This document shows, one piece after another, positions 1 to 8,222 of a stretch of 47,836 nt of DNA. Numbering within the stretch: the stretch's first letter is position 1; each line of letters begins with the position of its first letter. The notes below the pieces were generated by a model, which was not told where the DNA came from, searched no databases, and worked only from the letters and a program-made list of their open reading frames with translations. This stretch comes from JADFRG01 sp048054495 (GTDB lineage Bacteria > Chloroflexota > Anaerolineae > Anaerolineales > E44-bin32): positions 1-47,836 of the forward strand of contig JBGMQN010000096.1 in assembly GCA_048054495.1 (NCBI GenBank), read 5' to 3'. The translations under genes and the position numbers were made by a program.

Positions 1-202
1 AGCAGACCTTCGGCCTACGAGTCACCTTCCCCGATCACGATCATGCCGTCGATATCGACGGAGATGAGGACCACGCGCATTGCATCCACCGCAGCCTGGC
101 CCCCTGATTCTTTGTCCCCCCGACCCATATGGCGGCCAATGCCGCCGCCTCCGTCACGCGGGTCAGTTCAAGCGTCAGGTTCCTTGAAGGTGCCTCTATC
201 AC
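1..202 (-). pseudogene. glpX: 5' fragment of class II fructose-1,6-bisphosphatase, disrupted
   Basis: Read on the minus strand from a GTG at 202-200, the first residues (RNLTLELTRVTEAAALAA) match the start of GlpX-type fructose-1,6-bisphosphatase. After this the family pattern continues in another frame (MGRGDKESGGQAAVDAM, then DIDGMIVIGEGD), so one indel lies near position 130. A TAG stop then follows at 17-15, where GlpX normally continues through its metal-binding segment. It sits 2 nt after the cdsA stop and was probably the last gene of that operon. It may be a true pseudogene, or poor sequence at a contig end, since it lies at the very edge of the window. Family identity is quite sure; the cause of the breakage is not. 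Confidence 0.6.
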
Positions 203-204
203 CT

Positions 205-1011
205 TTACACTGCCCAAACTACGGCGTAGAAGCCCAACACACCCGCCCACAGCCAAGAGTCGATCCTATCCAGCGCTCCACCGTGTGCGGAGAGCAGCGT
301 GCCGGTATCCTTGGCGTTCATCTCACGCTTGATCATGCTGATACCCAGATCTCCCAGGGGAGCGATGGTTGCCACCAGGAATCCGACGATGGCACCACCC
401 AGGGGATCCACTTTCCCTCCCAGACTGGTAAAGAGGGCTGCCAGAGCGGCGCCGGCCAAGGTCCCTGTGAGCACTCCCGACAAATAGCCCTCCCACGTTT
501 TGTTAGGGCTCAAGCGGGGCGATAGCGGCCGCCTGCCGTAGCGTTTGCCTACGAAGTAAGCCGCCGAGTCTGCAATCCATATAACCGGTAGTGCAATCAG
601 AACCCACCACTGGCCTTCGGGCAGCGACCTTAGCGATACCAGGTAGGCGCCGATCCAGCCGAGGTAGAAGATCCCGGCGAGCGTCACGGTGAAATCGGTG
701 CCGGAACGCATCGCCCCTCGCTCGTAATCTACCAGGTGCCAGATCATGCTCAGCAAGGCAATTGCGGCGAGCAACAACGCCGTCTGCTCGGTATCCAGCT
801 GAAAGCGGGCGAGGACCAATCCGACTACTCCCACCACCAGCAGCGGGATCGAGGGTCTCAGATCCGCGTGGCGAAATAGCTGCCCGAATTCGGCCGCCGC
901 GAGCCCCAGGGCCAAGGCGACGCCGGCCACGTACAGCCAACCACCCAGGGCGATCAACCCTATCAGCAGAGGAAGGAAGAGGATGGTAACGATGACGCGC
1001 TGGCGCAGCAT
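205..1011 (-). CDS. cdsA: Phosphatidate cytidylyltransferase (CDP-diglyceride synthase)
   Basis: Makes CDP-diacylglycerol from phosphatidic acid and CTP in the membrane, the branch point of phospholipid synthesis. The protein has 268 residues with many hydrophobic helices. The C-terminal 45 residues carry the CDS signature: ISMIKREMNAKD followed by SAHGGALDRIDS, with the Lys/Arg, Asp and HGG-DR-D residues of the family. The frame is open 32 codons further upstream, but that part overlaps uppS. The ATG at 1011 overlaps the uppS stop by one base (TGATG) and gives a normal family length, so I chose it. It is last in the rpsB-tsf-pyrH-frr-uppS-cdsA series, an order common in bacteria. Confidence 0.93.
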   Translation of the reverse strand: MLRQRVIVTILFLPLLIGLIALGGWLYVAGVALALGLAAAEFGQLFRHADLRPSIPLLVVGVVGLVLARFQLDTEQTALLLAAIALLSMIWHLVDYERGAMRSGTDFTVTLAGIFYLGWIGAYLVSLRSLPEGQWWVLIALPVIWIADSAAYFVGKRYGRRPLSPRLSPNKTWEGYLSGVLTGTLAGAALAALFTSLGGKVDPLGGAIVGFLVATIAPLGDLGISMIKREMNAKDTGTLLSAHGGALDRIDSWLWAGVLGFYAVVWAV

Positions 1012-1739
1012 CAAGCGACTGGCGCCGTCACTGCGCCGAAACGCCGTTCTCGCTGCGCATAGTCCCAGAGCGCTTCGCGTAATTCCTCGGGTCCGAAGTC
1101 TGGCCAATAGGTGTCAGGGAACACCCACTCTGAATAGGCGCTCTGCCAGATAAGGAAATTGCTCACTCGCAGCTCGCCGGAGGTGCGGATCACAAGATCT
1201 GGGTCGGGGCTTTCAGCCGTAAACAGATATCGATGCACCATCTCTTCGTCGATATCTGCAGGATCGACGCCGTCTCGGATCATGCCCTGTACGGCGTGAA
1301 TGATTTCGTCTCGTCCACCATAATTCCAGGCCACGTTCAGCACTAGCCGGCTGTTGTTCTTCGTGAGCTCGATTGCGTGTCGCACCTTTTCCTGCAGCTC
1401 TGGCCGCAATCCTTCCAGACGTCCGATATGTCGGAGCTGTACTCCGTTTTTGTGCATCTCGGCGAGTTCGCGATCGATCACGTCTTCGAGGATATTCATC
1501 AGGCCACGCACTTCGCGCGAGGGGCGCTCCCAGTTCTCAGTTGAGAACGCGTAAATCGTCAAGTAACGGATCCCAAATTCCTCGGCTGCGCGCAGCATAC
1601 GTCGTAGGTTTTCAACGCCCGCGCGGTGGCCCGCCAATCTGGGCAAGTGCCGATCGCGAGCCCAGCGGCCGTTGCCATCCATAATGATGGCAACATGCGT
1701 TGGGATGGTCTCCGGCAGTTTCTGCTCTGAGCGGTCCAT
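1011..1739 (-). CDS. uppS: Undecaprenyl diphosphate synthase (cis-prenyltransferase)
   Basis: Cytoplasmic/peripheral enzyme that condenses isopentenyl units onto farnesyl diphosphate to make the undecaprenyl carrier for peptidoglycan and other wall polymers. At 242 residues it has typical length. The N-terminal HVAIIMDGNGRWA holds the catalytic Asp (about residue 21) and the phosphate-binding GNGRW. STENWERP follows at about residue 70, and near residue 185 there is DLVIRTSGELRVSNFLIWQ, then YSEWVFPDTYWPDF, the usual C-terminal signature. It lies 12 nt after frr and overlaps cdsA by one base, so it is very likely co-transcribed. Confidence 0.96.
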   Translation of the reverse strand: MDRSEQKLPETIPTHVAIIMDGNGRWARDRHLPRLAGHRAGVENLRRMLRAAEEFGIRYLTIYAFSTENWERPSREVRGLMNILEDVIDRELAEMHKNGVQLRHIGRLEGLRPELQEKVRHAIELTKNNSRLVLNVAWNYGGRDEIIHAVQGMIRDGVDPADIDEEMVHRYLFTAESPDPDLVIRTSGELRVSNFLIWQSAYSEWVFPDTYWPDFGPEELREALWDYAQRERRFGAVTAPVA

Positions 1740-1751
1740 CTTGAGTAGATC

Positions 1752-2309
1752 CTAGACCTCTAAGACTTCCTTCTCCTTGCGTTCTCCGATGGCATTGATC
1801 TGGTCGGTGAAGTCATCGGTAACCTTCTGAAGGTCCTCCTCGCCGCGATGGAGTTCATCCTCGGAGATCAGCTTCTCATTCTCAAACTCACGCATATCGT
1901 TATGGACGTCGCGTCGCACGTTGCGCACCGAGACGCGCGCTTCTTCCGTTCGCGACTTCACAAGCTTTACCAGTGTGTGCCGGCGCTCCTCGGTGAGTGG
2001 AGGGATGCTGAGGCGAATGAGTTTGCCATCGTTGCTCGGCGTGAGCCCCAGATCAGACGACTGGATCGCACGCTCAATATCCTTGATGCTGGCCGGGTCG
2101 AAGGGTCGAATGGTCAGCAGTCGCGGCTCTGGAGCGGAAATAGTGGCCAGCTGAATCAGGGGGGTGGGAGTTCCGTAATAATCCACCATGACCTTCTCTG
2201 CGATCGCGGGTGAAGCGCGTCCGGTTCGGATCGCTCCCAGATCGTCCTCCAGCGCCCGAACGGCGCCCGTCATTCGAGAACTCGCCTCGCCTAAGGCGTC
2301 CTTAATCAT
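1752..2309 (-). CDS. frr: Ribosome recycling factor
   Basis: Splits the post-termination ribosome together with EF-G. It has 185 residues, the standard size, with the family pattern: an N-terminal helix (MTGAVRALEDDLGAIRTGRASPA), then VDYYGTPTPLIQLATISAPEPR, IRPFDP, DLGLTPSNDGKLIRLSIPPLTEERR and the charged C-terminal helices ending in KEKEVLEV. The start is supported by AGGAG seven bases before ATG. A 138-nt gap separates it from pyrH upstream. That gap holds a short GACCCG/CGGGTC inverted repeat without a T-run, so it is not a convincing terminator, and I see nothing else in it. Confidence 0.97.
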   Translation of the reverse strand: MIKDALGEASSRMTGAVRALEDDLGAIRTGRASPAIAEKVMVDYYGTPTPLIQLATISAPEPRLLTIRPFDPASIKDIERAIQSSDLGLTPSNDGKLIRLSIPPLTEERRHTLVKLVKSRTEEARVSVRNVRRDVHNDMREFENEKLISEDELHRGEEDLQKVTDDFTDQINAIGERKEKEVLEV

Positions 2310-2447
2310 CTAGCATCTCCTGCCTACGGTTTGTTTTGGGCTCACATTCGGACTACGGCCCCACCCTGGAGACCCGGCCCTGCGGGTCGGAGTAGGTTAA
2401 GGATAGCGCAAAATGAATGAATTGCGAACAGTCTAAAGTTGGGAGCT

Positions 2448-3158
<711 letters not shown>

Positions 3159-3180
3159 GTTACTCCTTTCCATGAGACAT

Positions 3181-3204
3181 AAAAACGGCCAACCGAAGGT
3201 TGGC
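3181..3204 (-). terminator. Intrinsic terminator or attenuator between tsf and pyrH
   Basis: On the minus strand GCCAACC-TTC-GGTTGGC forms a 7-bp stem with a tight loop, followed by C, G and TTTTT. The form is that of a Rho-independent terminator. It lies after tsf and only about 22 nt before the pyrH GTG, and no clear promoter fits between. Partial termination that lowers pyrH-frr-uppS-cdsA expression relative to rpsB-tsf is the simplest reading. Confidence 0.7.
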
Positions 3205-3245
3205 ACGTCTTGGGGAGTTCAAGCAGGTTTGGAGGAAACACCCCC

Positions 3246-3848
3246 TCACTCGAGCGCCTCGCCAATCTCCCAACGCTCAAATCGTCGTATCGAAACATTC
3301 TCCCCAGTGGCGAGAATCAGATCCTGAACAACCTCCGAAACCTTCCGCTCCTCGTCCCTGACATAGGGTTGATTCAACAGACATGCATCGTTCAGGAACT
3401 TCTCCAGCTTTCCCTCGATAATGCGATCCACCACGTTTTCCGGCTTTCCCTCGGCCTGCGCAGCCTCACGAGCCGCCGTCCGCTCCTGCTCCAGGATCTC
3501 TTCCGGAACGTCATCGGGACTTACCCAGCGGGGCGCGGTTGCCGCTACCTGTAGGGCCATCTCATGCGCAAACTCGCGGAATTCCGGCGTGCGAGCTACG
3601 AAATCGGTTTCTGTGTTGACCTCCACCATGACACCCAGCCGTCCTTCGCCATGGCTGTACAGGTCAATAATGCCGTCGCTGGCCTCGCGACCGGCACGGC
3701 TGGCCGCTTTGGCGAGGCCATTTTGGCGCAGGATACTCACCGCGGCCTCCATATCGCATTGAGCCTCTTCCAGTGCCTTTCGGCAATCGAGCACCCCGGC
3801 CCCGGTTTGCTGGCGGAGCTCCTTCACTTGCTCAGCAGGAATCTTCAT
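3246..3848 (-). CDS. tsf: Elongation factor Ts
   Basis: Nucleotide exchange factor that regenerates EF-Tu-GTP. The 200-residue protein is of the short class, as in Thermus, rather than the roughly 280-residue E. coli form. It has the N-terminal UBA-like domain (VKELRQQTGAGVLDCRKAL), the signature segment VMVEVNTETDFVARTPEF, and the C-terminal core with DACLLNQPYVRD and GENVSIRRFERWEIGE. Its ATG overlaps the rpsB stop (ATGA), indicating translational coupling. A terminator-like hairpin follows 41 nt after the stop. Confidence 0.97.
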   Translation of the reverse strand: MKIPAEQVKELRQQTGAGVLDCRKALEEAQCDMEAAVSILRQNGLAKAASRAGREASDGIIDLYSHGEGRLGVMVEVNTETDFVARTPEFREFAHEMALQVAATAPRWVSPDDVPEEILEQERTAAREAAQAEGKPENVVDRIIEGKLEKFLNDACLLNQPYVRDEERKVSEVVQDLILATGENVSIRRFERWEIGEALE

Positions 3849-5088
3849 TCGTCTTCTGGCGCTTCGGCTTCTTCTTGATCTTCTCCTTCACCTGCCAGCC
3901 CAGCATCTGCCACTTGCTCCCCTTCATCCACAGCTTCGGCTTCCGCTTCAGGCTGTTCTTTCTCGGCCGCAGCGCCTTCCTCCACGGCTTCGGCTTCCGC
4001 TTCAGGCTGCTCNNNNNNNNNNNNNNNNNNNNNNNNNNNNNNNNNNNNNNNNNNNNNNNNNNNNNNNNNNNNNNNNNNNNNNNNNNNNNNNNNNNNNNNN
4101 NNNNNNNNNNNNCCGCAGCGCCTTCCTCCACGGCTTCGGCTTCCGCTTCAGGCTGCTCTTCCTCGGCCGCAGCGCCTTCCTCCACGGCTTCGGCTTCCGC
4201 TTCAGGCTGCTCTTCCTCGGCGGGCACCGAACTTTCTACGTCCGTCTTGACCTCATCCTCTACGGTGAGCTGCTTCTCATCGAAGTCGCCACTCTGCAGC
4301 TTGGCCAGGGTCGCCTCGCCCAGCAACTCCTCGTCGCTCATTTCCGGTGATGCAATCTCCTCGCCAGCCGCCGCGACCTGCTCTTCGTCCGTTTCGAGAT
4401 CCTTGCGCAGTCCCATTCCCTCAAGTACCGCGTCTGCGATTGTGGAAGTGAGCAGCTTGATGGCGCGGATGGCATCGTCATTCGATGGGATTACATAATC
4501 TACCCCACTTGGATCGCAGTTGGTGTCGACCAGCGCAATCACCGGGATGTTGAGTAGATTGGCCTCGTGTACCGCGGTCTCTTCCTTGCGCACATCGACC
4601 GCATATAGGAGATCCGGGGCAGATTTCATATCGCGAATGCCTCCCAGACGCTCCTCGAGCTTGTCGATTCTACGGGTGATTGTCAGCGCTTCCTTCTTTG
4701 ACAGAAGCTCCAATTCGCCCTCATCCCGCCGGCGTTCGAGCTCATTAAGTTCGTCGATGCGACTTCGGATGGTCCGCCAATTCGTCAGGGTCCCACCCAA
4801 CCACCGCGCATTGACATAAGGCATGCCACATCGCCTGGCTTCCAGCTCGATCGTCTCTTGGGCCTGTCGCTTTGTGCCTACGAAGAGAATGTTCCCTCCT
4901 TCGGCGACGGTGTCACGGATCAACGCATAGGCATCTTCCAGCGAATCGAGCGTCTGCTGGAGATCGATGATGTGAATGTTATTTCGTTCCGTGAAGATAA
5001 AGGGCCTCATTCTGGGGTTCCACTTTCGAGTCCGATGCCCGAAATGGACCCCAGTTTCAAGCAATTCCTTCATGTTCACGACGGCCAT
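3845..5088 (-). CDS. rpsB: 30S ribosomal protein S2 with acidic repeat tail (contains assembly gap)
   Basis: The first ~225 residues are canonical uS2: MKELLETGVHFGHRTRKWNPRM, then FVGTKRQAQETIELEARRCG, YVNARWLGGTLTNWRTI and DTNCDPSGVDYVIPSNDDAIRAI. Beyond this is a long acidic tail with an 18-residue repeat (EQPEAEAEAVEEGAA core) interrupted by 100 Ns. The length of the gap is unknown. Read with exactly 100 Ns, the last part shifts into a false basic frame ending at 3832. In the frame that continues the repeat, the tail ends in EAEAPEDE with TGA at 3847-3845, overlapping the tsf ATG. I take that as the true end. SD GAGGAGG precedes the ATG. Confidence 0.93.
3921..4218 (-). repeat. 54-bp tandem repeat encoding the acidic S2 tail
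   Basis: Forward-strand copies lie at 4165-4218 (complete), 4113-4164 (cut by the gap), 3965-4012 (cut by the gap) and about 3921-3964 (diverged). Each encodes 18 residues, AEEEQPEAEAEAVEEGAA. The near-identical units explain why the assembly broke here, and the true copy number cannot be read. Confidence 0.9.
4013..4112. other. Assembly gap (100 N)
   Basis: Exactly 100 Ns, a usual placeholder for a gap of unknown size. It lies inside the repeat tail of rpsB, so repeat collapse is the likely cause. Confidence 0.98.
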
Positions 5089-5146
5089 TGAGCCTCCTCA
5101 GCTGAAAATTCCCTGAACATAAGCACACCACCTCGGTGCGCAAATT

Positions 5147-5180
5147 CTCCCGCCGGGCCGCGAACGGACTCGGGCGGGAG
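5147..5180 (-). promoter_or_regulatory. Stem-loop in the rpsB 5' leader
   Basis: CTCCCGCC at 5147-5154 pairs perfectly with GGCGGGAG at 5173-5180, giving an 8-bp GC-rich stem with an 18-nt loop. A weaker stem (CGCACC/GGTGTG) follows at about 5123-5141, then the SD. Both would lie in the mRNA made from the promoter at 5189. A leader used for S2 autoregulation is possible, but this is inference. Confidence 0.4.
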
Positions 5181-5188
5181 CGGTTGGC

Positions 5189-5197
5189 AGTATATCA
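5189..5197 (-). promoter_or_regulatory. Probable extended -10 promoter of rpsB-tsf
   Basis: On the minus strand TGATATACT combines TG-N with a good -10 hexamer (TATACT). No good -35 was found. It overlaps the region just after the acpS stop and would give a leader of roughly 90-95 nt. Confidence 0.5.
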
Positions 5198-5207
5198 CAT
5201 CCACTAC

Positions 5208-5588
5208 TTAGTCGATGAAAGTGTTAAAGGCGACGGCCACTGCGACCGCGTGTTCTTCTGTATGGCTCAAACTGATGGCCCAATCGGTCAACCCCAAGGA
5301 TTCCGCCAGTTCCTGTGCTTGTCCGTGCAGCCGGAGCATTGGCTCCCTACGCGGTCCGGCTACTACCTCAATGTCTTTCCACGCCACCTGTCCGATTCCA
5401 GTGCCCAGGGCTTTGGCTACGGCTTCCTTGGCGGCAAAGCGCGCCGCCAGCGAAGGAGTTTGACCCTCGGAATCAATCAGTTCCTGGCTGGTATAGAAAC
5501 GATCAAAAAAGCGCTGCCCGTGCCGCAATATTGCGGTGTCAATGCGGTTGACCTCAACGATATCGACGCCTGAACGCAACGCGCTCAT
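5208..5588 (-). CDS. acpS: Holo-[acyl-carrier-protein] synthase
   Basis: Transfers 4'-phosphopantetheine from CoA to acyl carrier protein, activating fatty acid synthesis. It has 126 residues, the normal size for this trimeric enzyme. Motifs are GVDIVEV with the metal-binding Asp (residue 9), FAAKEAVAKALGTG with the Glu (residue 55), and the C-terminal SLSHTEEHAVAVAVA. Its ATG overlaps the stop of the upstream M16-like gene (ATGA). It stands upstream of the rpsB promoter. Confidence 0.96.
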   Translation of the reverse strand: MSALRSGVDIVEVNRIDTAILRHGQRFFDRFYTSQELIDSEGQTPSLAARFAAKEAVAKALGTGIGQVAWKDIEVVAGPRREPMLRLHGQAQELAESLGLTDWAISLSHTEEHAVAVAVAFNTFID

Positions 5589-6955
5589 GATTGGGACACG
5601 CGGGCTTTTCGAGCTGCCCCAGCGCCTTTCTTTCTACCACGCTTGCTTCTCATTCGCTTTCCAGCCGCGGCGGGCGGCCCCGCGCTGGCGATTGCCAGGT
5701 TGTCGGGATCGATGAAACGCTGAGCAACGCGCAGGATATCGTCACGCGTCACGCTGGCTATAAGATCCGGATATTTCTGGTAATAGTCGTTGCCCAGCGA
5801 ATGCCTTTCCGCGTTCACAATTGCTCCTGCCACTCCTTCGTTGGATTCTAGCTGAAGTGGTAGACGCCCAATAAAGTTTGCCTTGTTGTCATCCAGTTCG
5901 TCCTTATCCGGGGGCCGCTGGATGATCTTGCCTAACTCACCTCGGATTAACTCTATTGCCTTCTCGAGATTGATGGGATTCACTCCCGCGACTACCTGCC
6001 ATGGGCCAGGACCCATCCCGCCCACAAGCGTGCTGTAGGCGTAGTATGCCAGACCGGCCTGCTCACGAACGACTTCTCCGATCCTACCAAACATACCGAA
6101 GCGCCCAAGAATGTTGTTGGCAAGTGCAGCGGCTACAAAATCCGGATCGGACCGCGGCGGGCCCGGGATCCCCATGACCAGATCGGCCTGGCTCTTTCCC
6201 TCCAGATCCACGTGCGTCTGCTGGAGGCCCTTCGGTGGGCTGACGGATGGAACACTCAGATCCGGAACTCGTCCATTCCCCTTCCAGCTTGTGAAGCGTT
6301 GAGAGACCGCTTTTGCCGCCTGCCGAGCTTTGATCCCACCCACCACACAGATGACCATGCCGTCGGGGCCGAAATACCTTCGGTGGAAGGATCGCGCGTT
6401 TGCGGCCGTCAGCTGCGCAACGGTATCTTTGTTTCCTTCCGTGGGTATCGCATAGGGATGGTCGCCGTAAATCAGCTGATTGAAAGCCAGATCCGCGCGC
6501 GCACTCGTCTCCTGATCGCGGATGGCCAGCGCGGTGAGCTTCTCGGCGCGCAGGCGGTCGACCTGCGCCTTGGGAAAGGTTGGAGTCAGCAAGACCTCAT
6601 GAAGGAGATCGAGCAGCACGCCGAGATCCTCCGCCAGCCCCTTTGCCGAGAATGAAATGCTGTGCTTGCCGGCGGCGAAATTGAGGCGCGCGCCGATCGA
6701 TTCGATGGTTTCATAGATCTGGCCAAACTTGCGCTGCCGGGTGCCGCGCATCAGGGAAGCTGCGGTCATGGATGCCAGTCCGGCCATATGGGTATCTTCC
6801 AGCAGCGCGCCCACGCGCAGGTATCCGGAGATCACTACGGAGGGGGAGGAGAAGTTCTCCCTCGCCAGGAACGTGATCCCATTGTCCAGCTCCTGCCGCA
6901 GGACGGTCTTCGGGCCAGGAAGGGTCTTGATGTCAAGCCGCGGCAGTTGTCCCAT
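5585..6955 (-). CDS. M16-family peptidase homologue lacking the zinc motif
   Basis: A 456-residue protein with the M16 (pitrilysin/processing peptidase) fold pattern: VVISGYLRVGALLEDTHMAGLASM, NFAAGKHSISFSAKGL, LLDLLHEVLLTPTFPKAQVDRLRAE, and a second half with PGPPRSDPDFVAAALANNILGRFGMFGRIGE and GLAYYAYS. Where active members have HxxEH this one has no His-x-x-Glu-His, so it should not bind zinc. It is paired with the catalytic gene upstream, as in other bacterial M16 pairs where one subunit is inactive. It overlaps the upstream gene by 23 nt and acpS by ATGA. The tail is unusually basic (KRMRSKRGRKKGAGAARKAR). The substrate is unknown. Confidence 0.85.
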   Translation of the reverse strand: MGQLPRLDIKTLPGPKTVLRQELDNGITFLARENFSSPSVVISGYLRVGALLEDTHMAGLASMTAASLMRGTRQRKFGQIYETIESIGARLNFAAGKHSISFSAKGLAEDLGVLLDLLHEVLLTPTFPKAQVDRLRAEKLTALAIRDQETSARADLAFNQLIYGDHPYAIPTEGNKDTVAQLTAANARSFHRRYFGPDGMVICVVGGIKARQAAKAVSQRFTSWKGNGRVPDLSVPSVSPPKGLQQTHVDLEGKSQADLVMGIPGPPRSDPDFVAAALANNILGRFGMFGRIGEVVREQAGLAYYAYSTLVGGMGPGPWQVVAGVNPINLEKAIELIRGELGKIIQRPPDKDELDDNKANFIGRLPLQLESNEGVAGAIVNAERHSLGNDYYQKYPDLIASVTRDDILRVAQRFIDPDNLAIASAGPPAAAGKRMRSKRGRKKGAGAARKARVSQS

Positions 6956-8222
6956 TGGGACTGTACACTCCTACCACACGCCGCGAAGGAATAAGCCGCT
7001 TTCTAGCTACTTCCAGAACCTGGTCTGGGGTCACCTTCGACAGACGGTCAAGGTATGTTTCGAACCAGTCATAGGTTGCGAACATCTCGCTGTAGCCAAG
7101 CCAGAATCCCTGGTTGGTGATGCTCTCACTCGCGTATGCGAACAGGGCTTTGGCTTGCTTGATGGCTCTCGCTACCTCCTCTTTCGTCACCGCCTTGTCC
7201 AGCAGCCTTTGGATCTCTTCGTCGCAGGCAGCCAACACCTTCTCGGGAGAGCTGTCCGGTCTCACGGTCGCCATTATCGAATACAGATAGGGATGAATGG
7301 TGGCCGCTAATCCCCCCACGACGGAGGCTGCCAGCTCGCCCTCCACCAGCTTCTTATAGAGTCGGGAAGTCTTGTTCGAAATTCCGCCGCCAAAGAGATT
7401 GAGGTTTGAGGCTCCGGTCAATGCGCTGTCGAGCACCGCCATCGGGATGAAATCCTCGTGAGTGGCCTCCGGGCCCTGGTAGGCAAGCTCGAGAAATGCC
7501 GTTTGACCCGGACCTTCGACGGTAACCCGTCTTTCTCCCGGCTGCTCGGGCTCCGCTCGATCCGAGTACTCCGATTTCGGGCCGCTGGGAATGGAGCCGA
7601 AGTGCTCGCGAACGCGCCGGAGCATGGTGCTTATTTTGAAATTGCCAGCAATTGCCAGCACGGCATTGCCAGGAAGGTAATTGCTCTTGTAGTGTTCATA
7701 CAGATCATCCCGCGTGATAGTGTGCAGATCCGCCATGTCTCCGATGGTCATGTGGTGGTACGAGTGAACTCGGAAGGCCGCCGCATGCACTTCCTCGGAC
7801 AGGCGGAATGTGGGCTCATTCTCACTGCCTTCGCGCTCCGAAATGATTACGTTGCGCTCGGAATCGACCTCCGCCGGATCGAATAGGCTGTTTTGCATGC
7901 GGTCGGCTTCGACCTTCAATGCGAGATCTACACGATCTTGAGGCATGGTTTCGAAGTAGGCGGTCCAATCCATCCAGGTGAAGGCGTTCCAGGAACCGCC
8001 TTCCCGGGAGATCGCGCGGTCAAGCGTTCCGGCGGGAAACGTCGGAGTGCCCTTAAACTGCATATGCTCGACCCAGTGGGAGATGCCGGTGATCCCAGGG
8101 ACTTCGTTGCGCGCACCCACCCGGTACCAGACCCAGGTGCTGATCAGCGGTGCGGTGTGGATTTCTTTGAGCCGGACTTCTAAGCCATTGCGGAGCCGGG
8201 TGCGTAGGACGGCTCCACTCAT
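6933..8222 (-). CDS. Zinc metallopeptidase of family M16, catalytic subunit
   Basis: 429 residues. The inverted zinc motif is HWVEH at residues 49-53 within GISHWVEHMQFKGTPTF. The third ligand is Glu129 in NVIISERE, 76 residues after the second His, as the family requires. The C-terminal half has NLFGGGISNKTSRLYKKLVE and a typical VTPDQVLEVARK end. No signal peptide is seen, so it is probably cytoplasmic. It is joined by ATGA to the dehydrogenase gene upstream and overlaps the inactive partner downstream, suggesting a heteromeric peptidase. The substrate cannot be told from sequence. Confidence 0.92.
   Translation of the reverse strand: MSGAVLRTRLRNGLEVRLKEIHTAPLISTWVWYRVGARNEVPGITGISHWVEHMQFKGTPTFPAGTLDRAISREGGSWNAFTWMDWTAYFETMPQDRVDLALKVEADRMQNSLFDPAEVDSERNVIISEREGSENEPTFRLSEEVHAAAFRVHSYHHMTIGDMADLHTITRDDLYEHYKSNYLPGNAVLAIAGNFKISTMLRRVREHFGSIPSGPKSEYSDRAEPEQPGERRVTVEGPGQTAFLELAYQGPEATHEDFIPMAVLDSALTGASNLNLFGGGISNKTSRLYKKLVEGELAASVVGGLAATIHPYLYSIMATVRPDSSPEKVLAACDEEIQRLLDKAVTKEEVARAIKQAKALFAYASESITNQGFWLGYSEMFATYDWFETYLDRLSKVTPDQVLEVARKRLIPSRRVVGVYSPNGTTAAA

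Noticed and set aside
43..525. Plus-strand frame near the left edge
   Set aside because: Antisense of cdsA and the glpX fragment; the composition is that of a shadow frame.
1012..1107. Longer cdsA start inside uppS
   Set aside because: It overlaps uppS by 97 nt. The TGATG junction and family length fit the start at 1011.
2310..2447. Terminator between pyrH and frr (GACCCG/CGGGTC hairpin)
   Set aside because: The stem is only 6 bp and no T-run follows on the minus strand.
3773..4498. Plus-strand Ser/Ala-rich frame across the first gap
   Set aside because: It is the antisense of rpsB/tsf and its repeats are those of the S2 tail.
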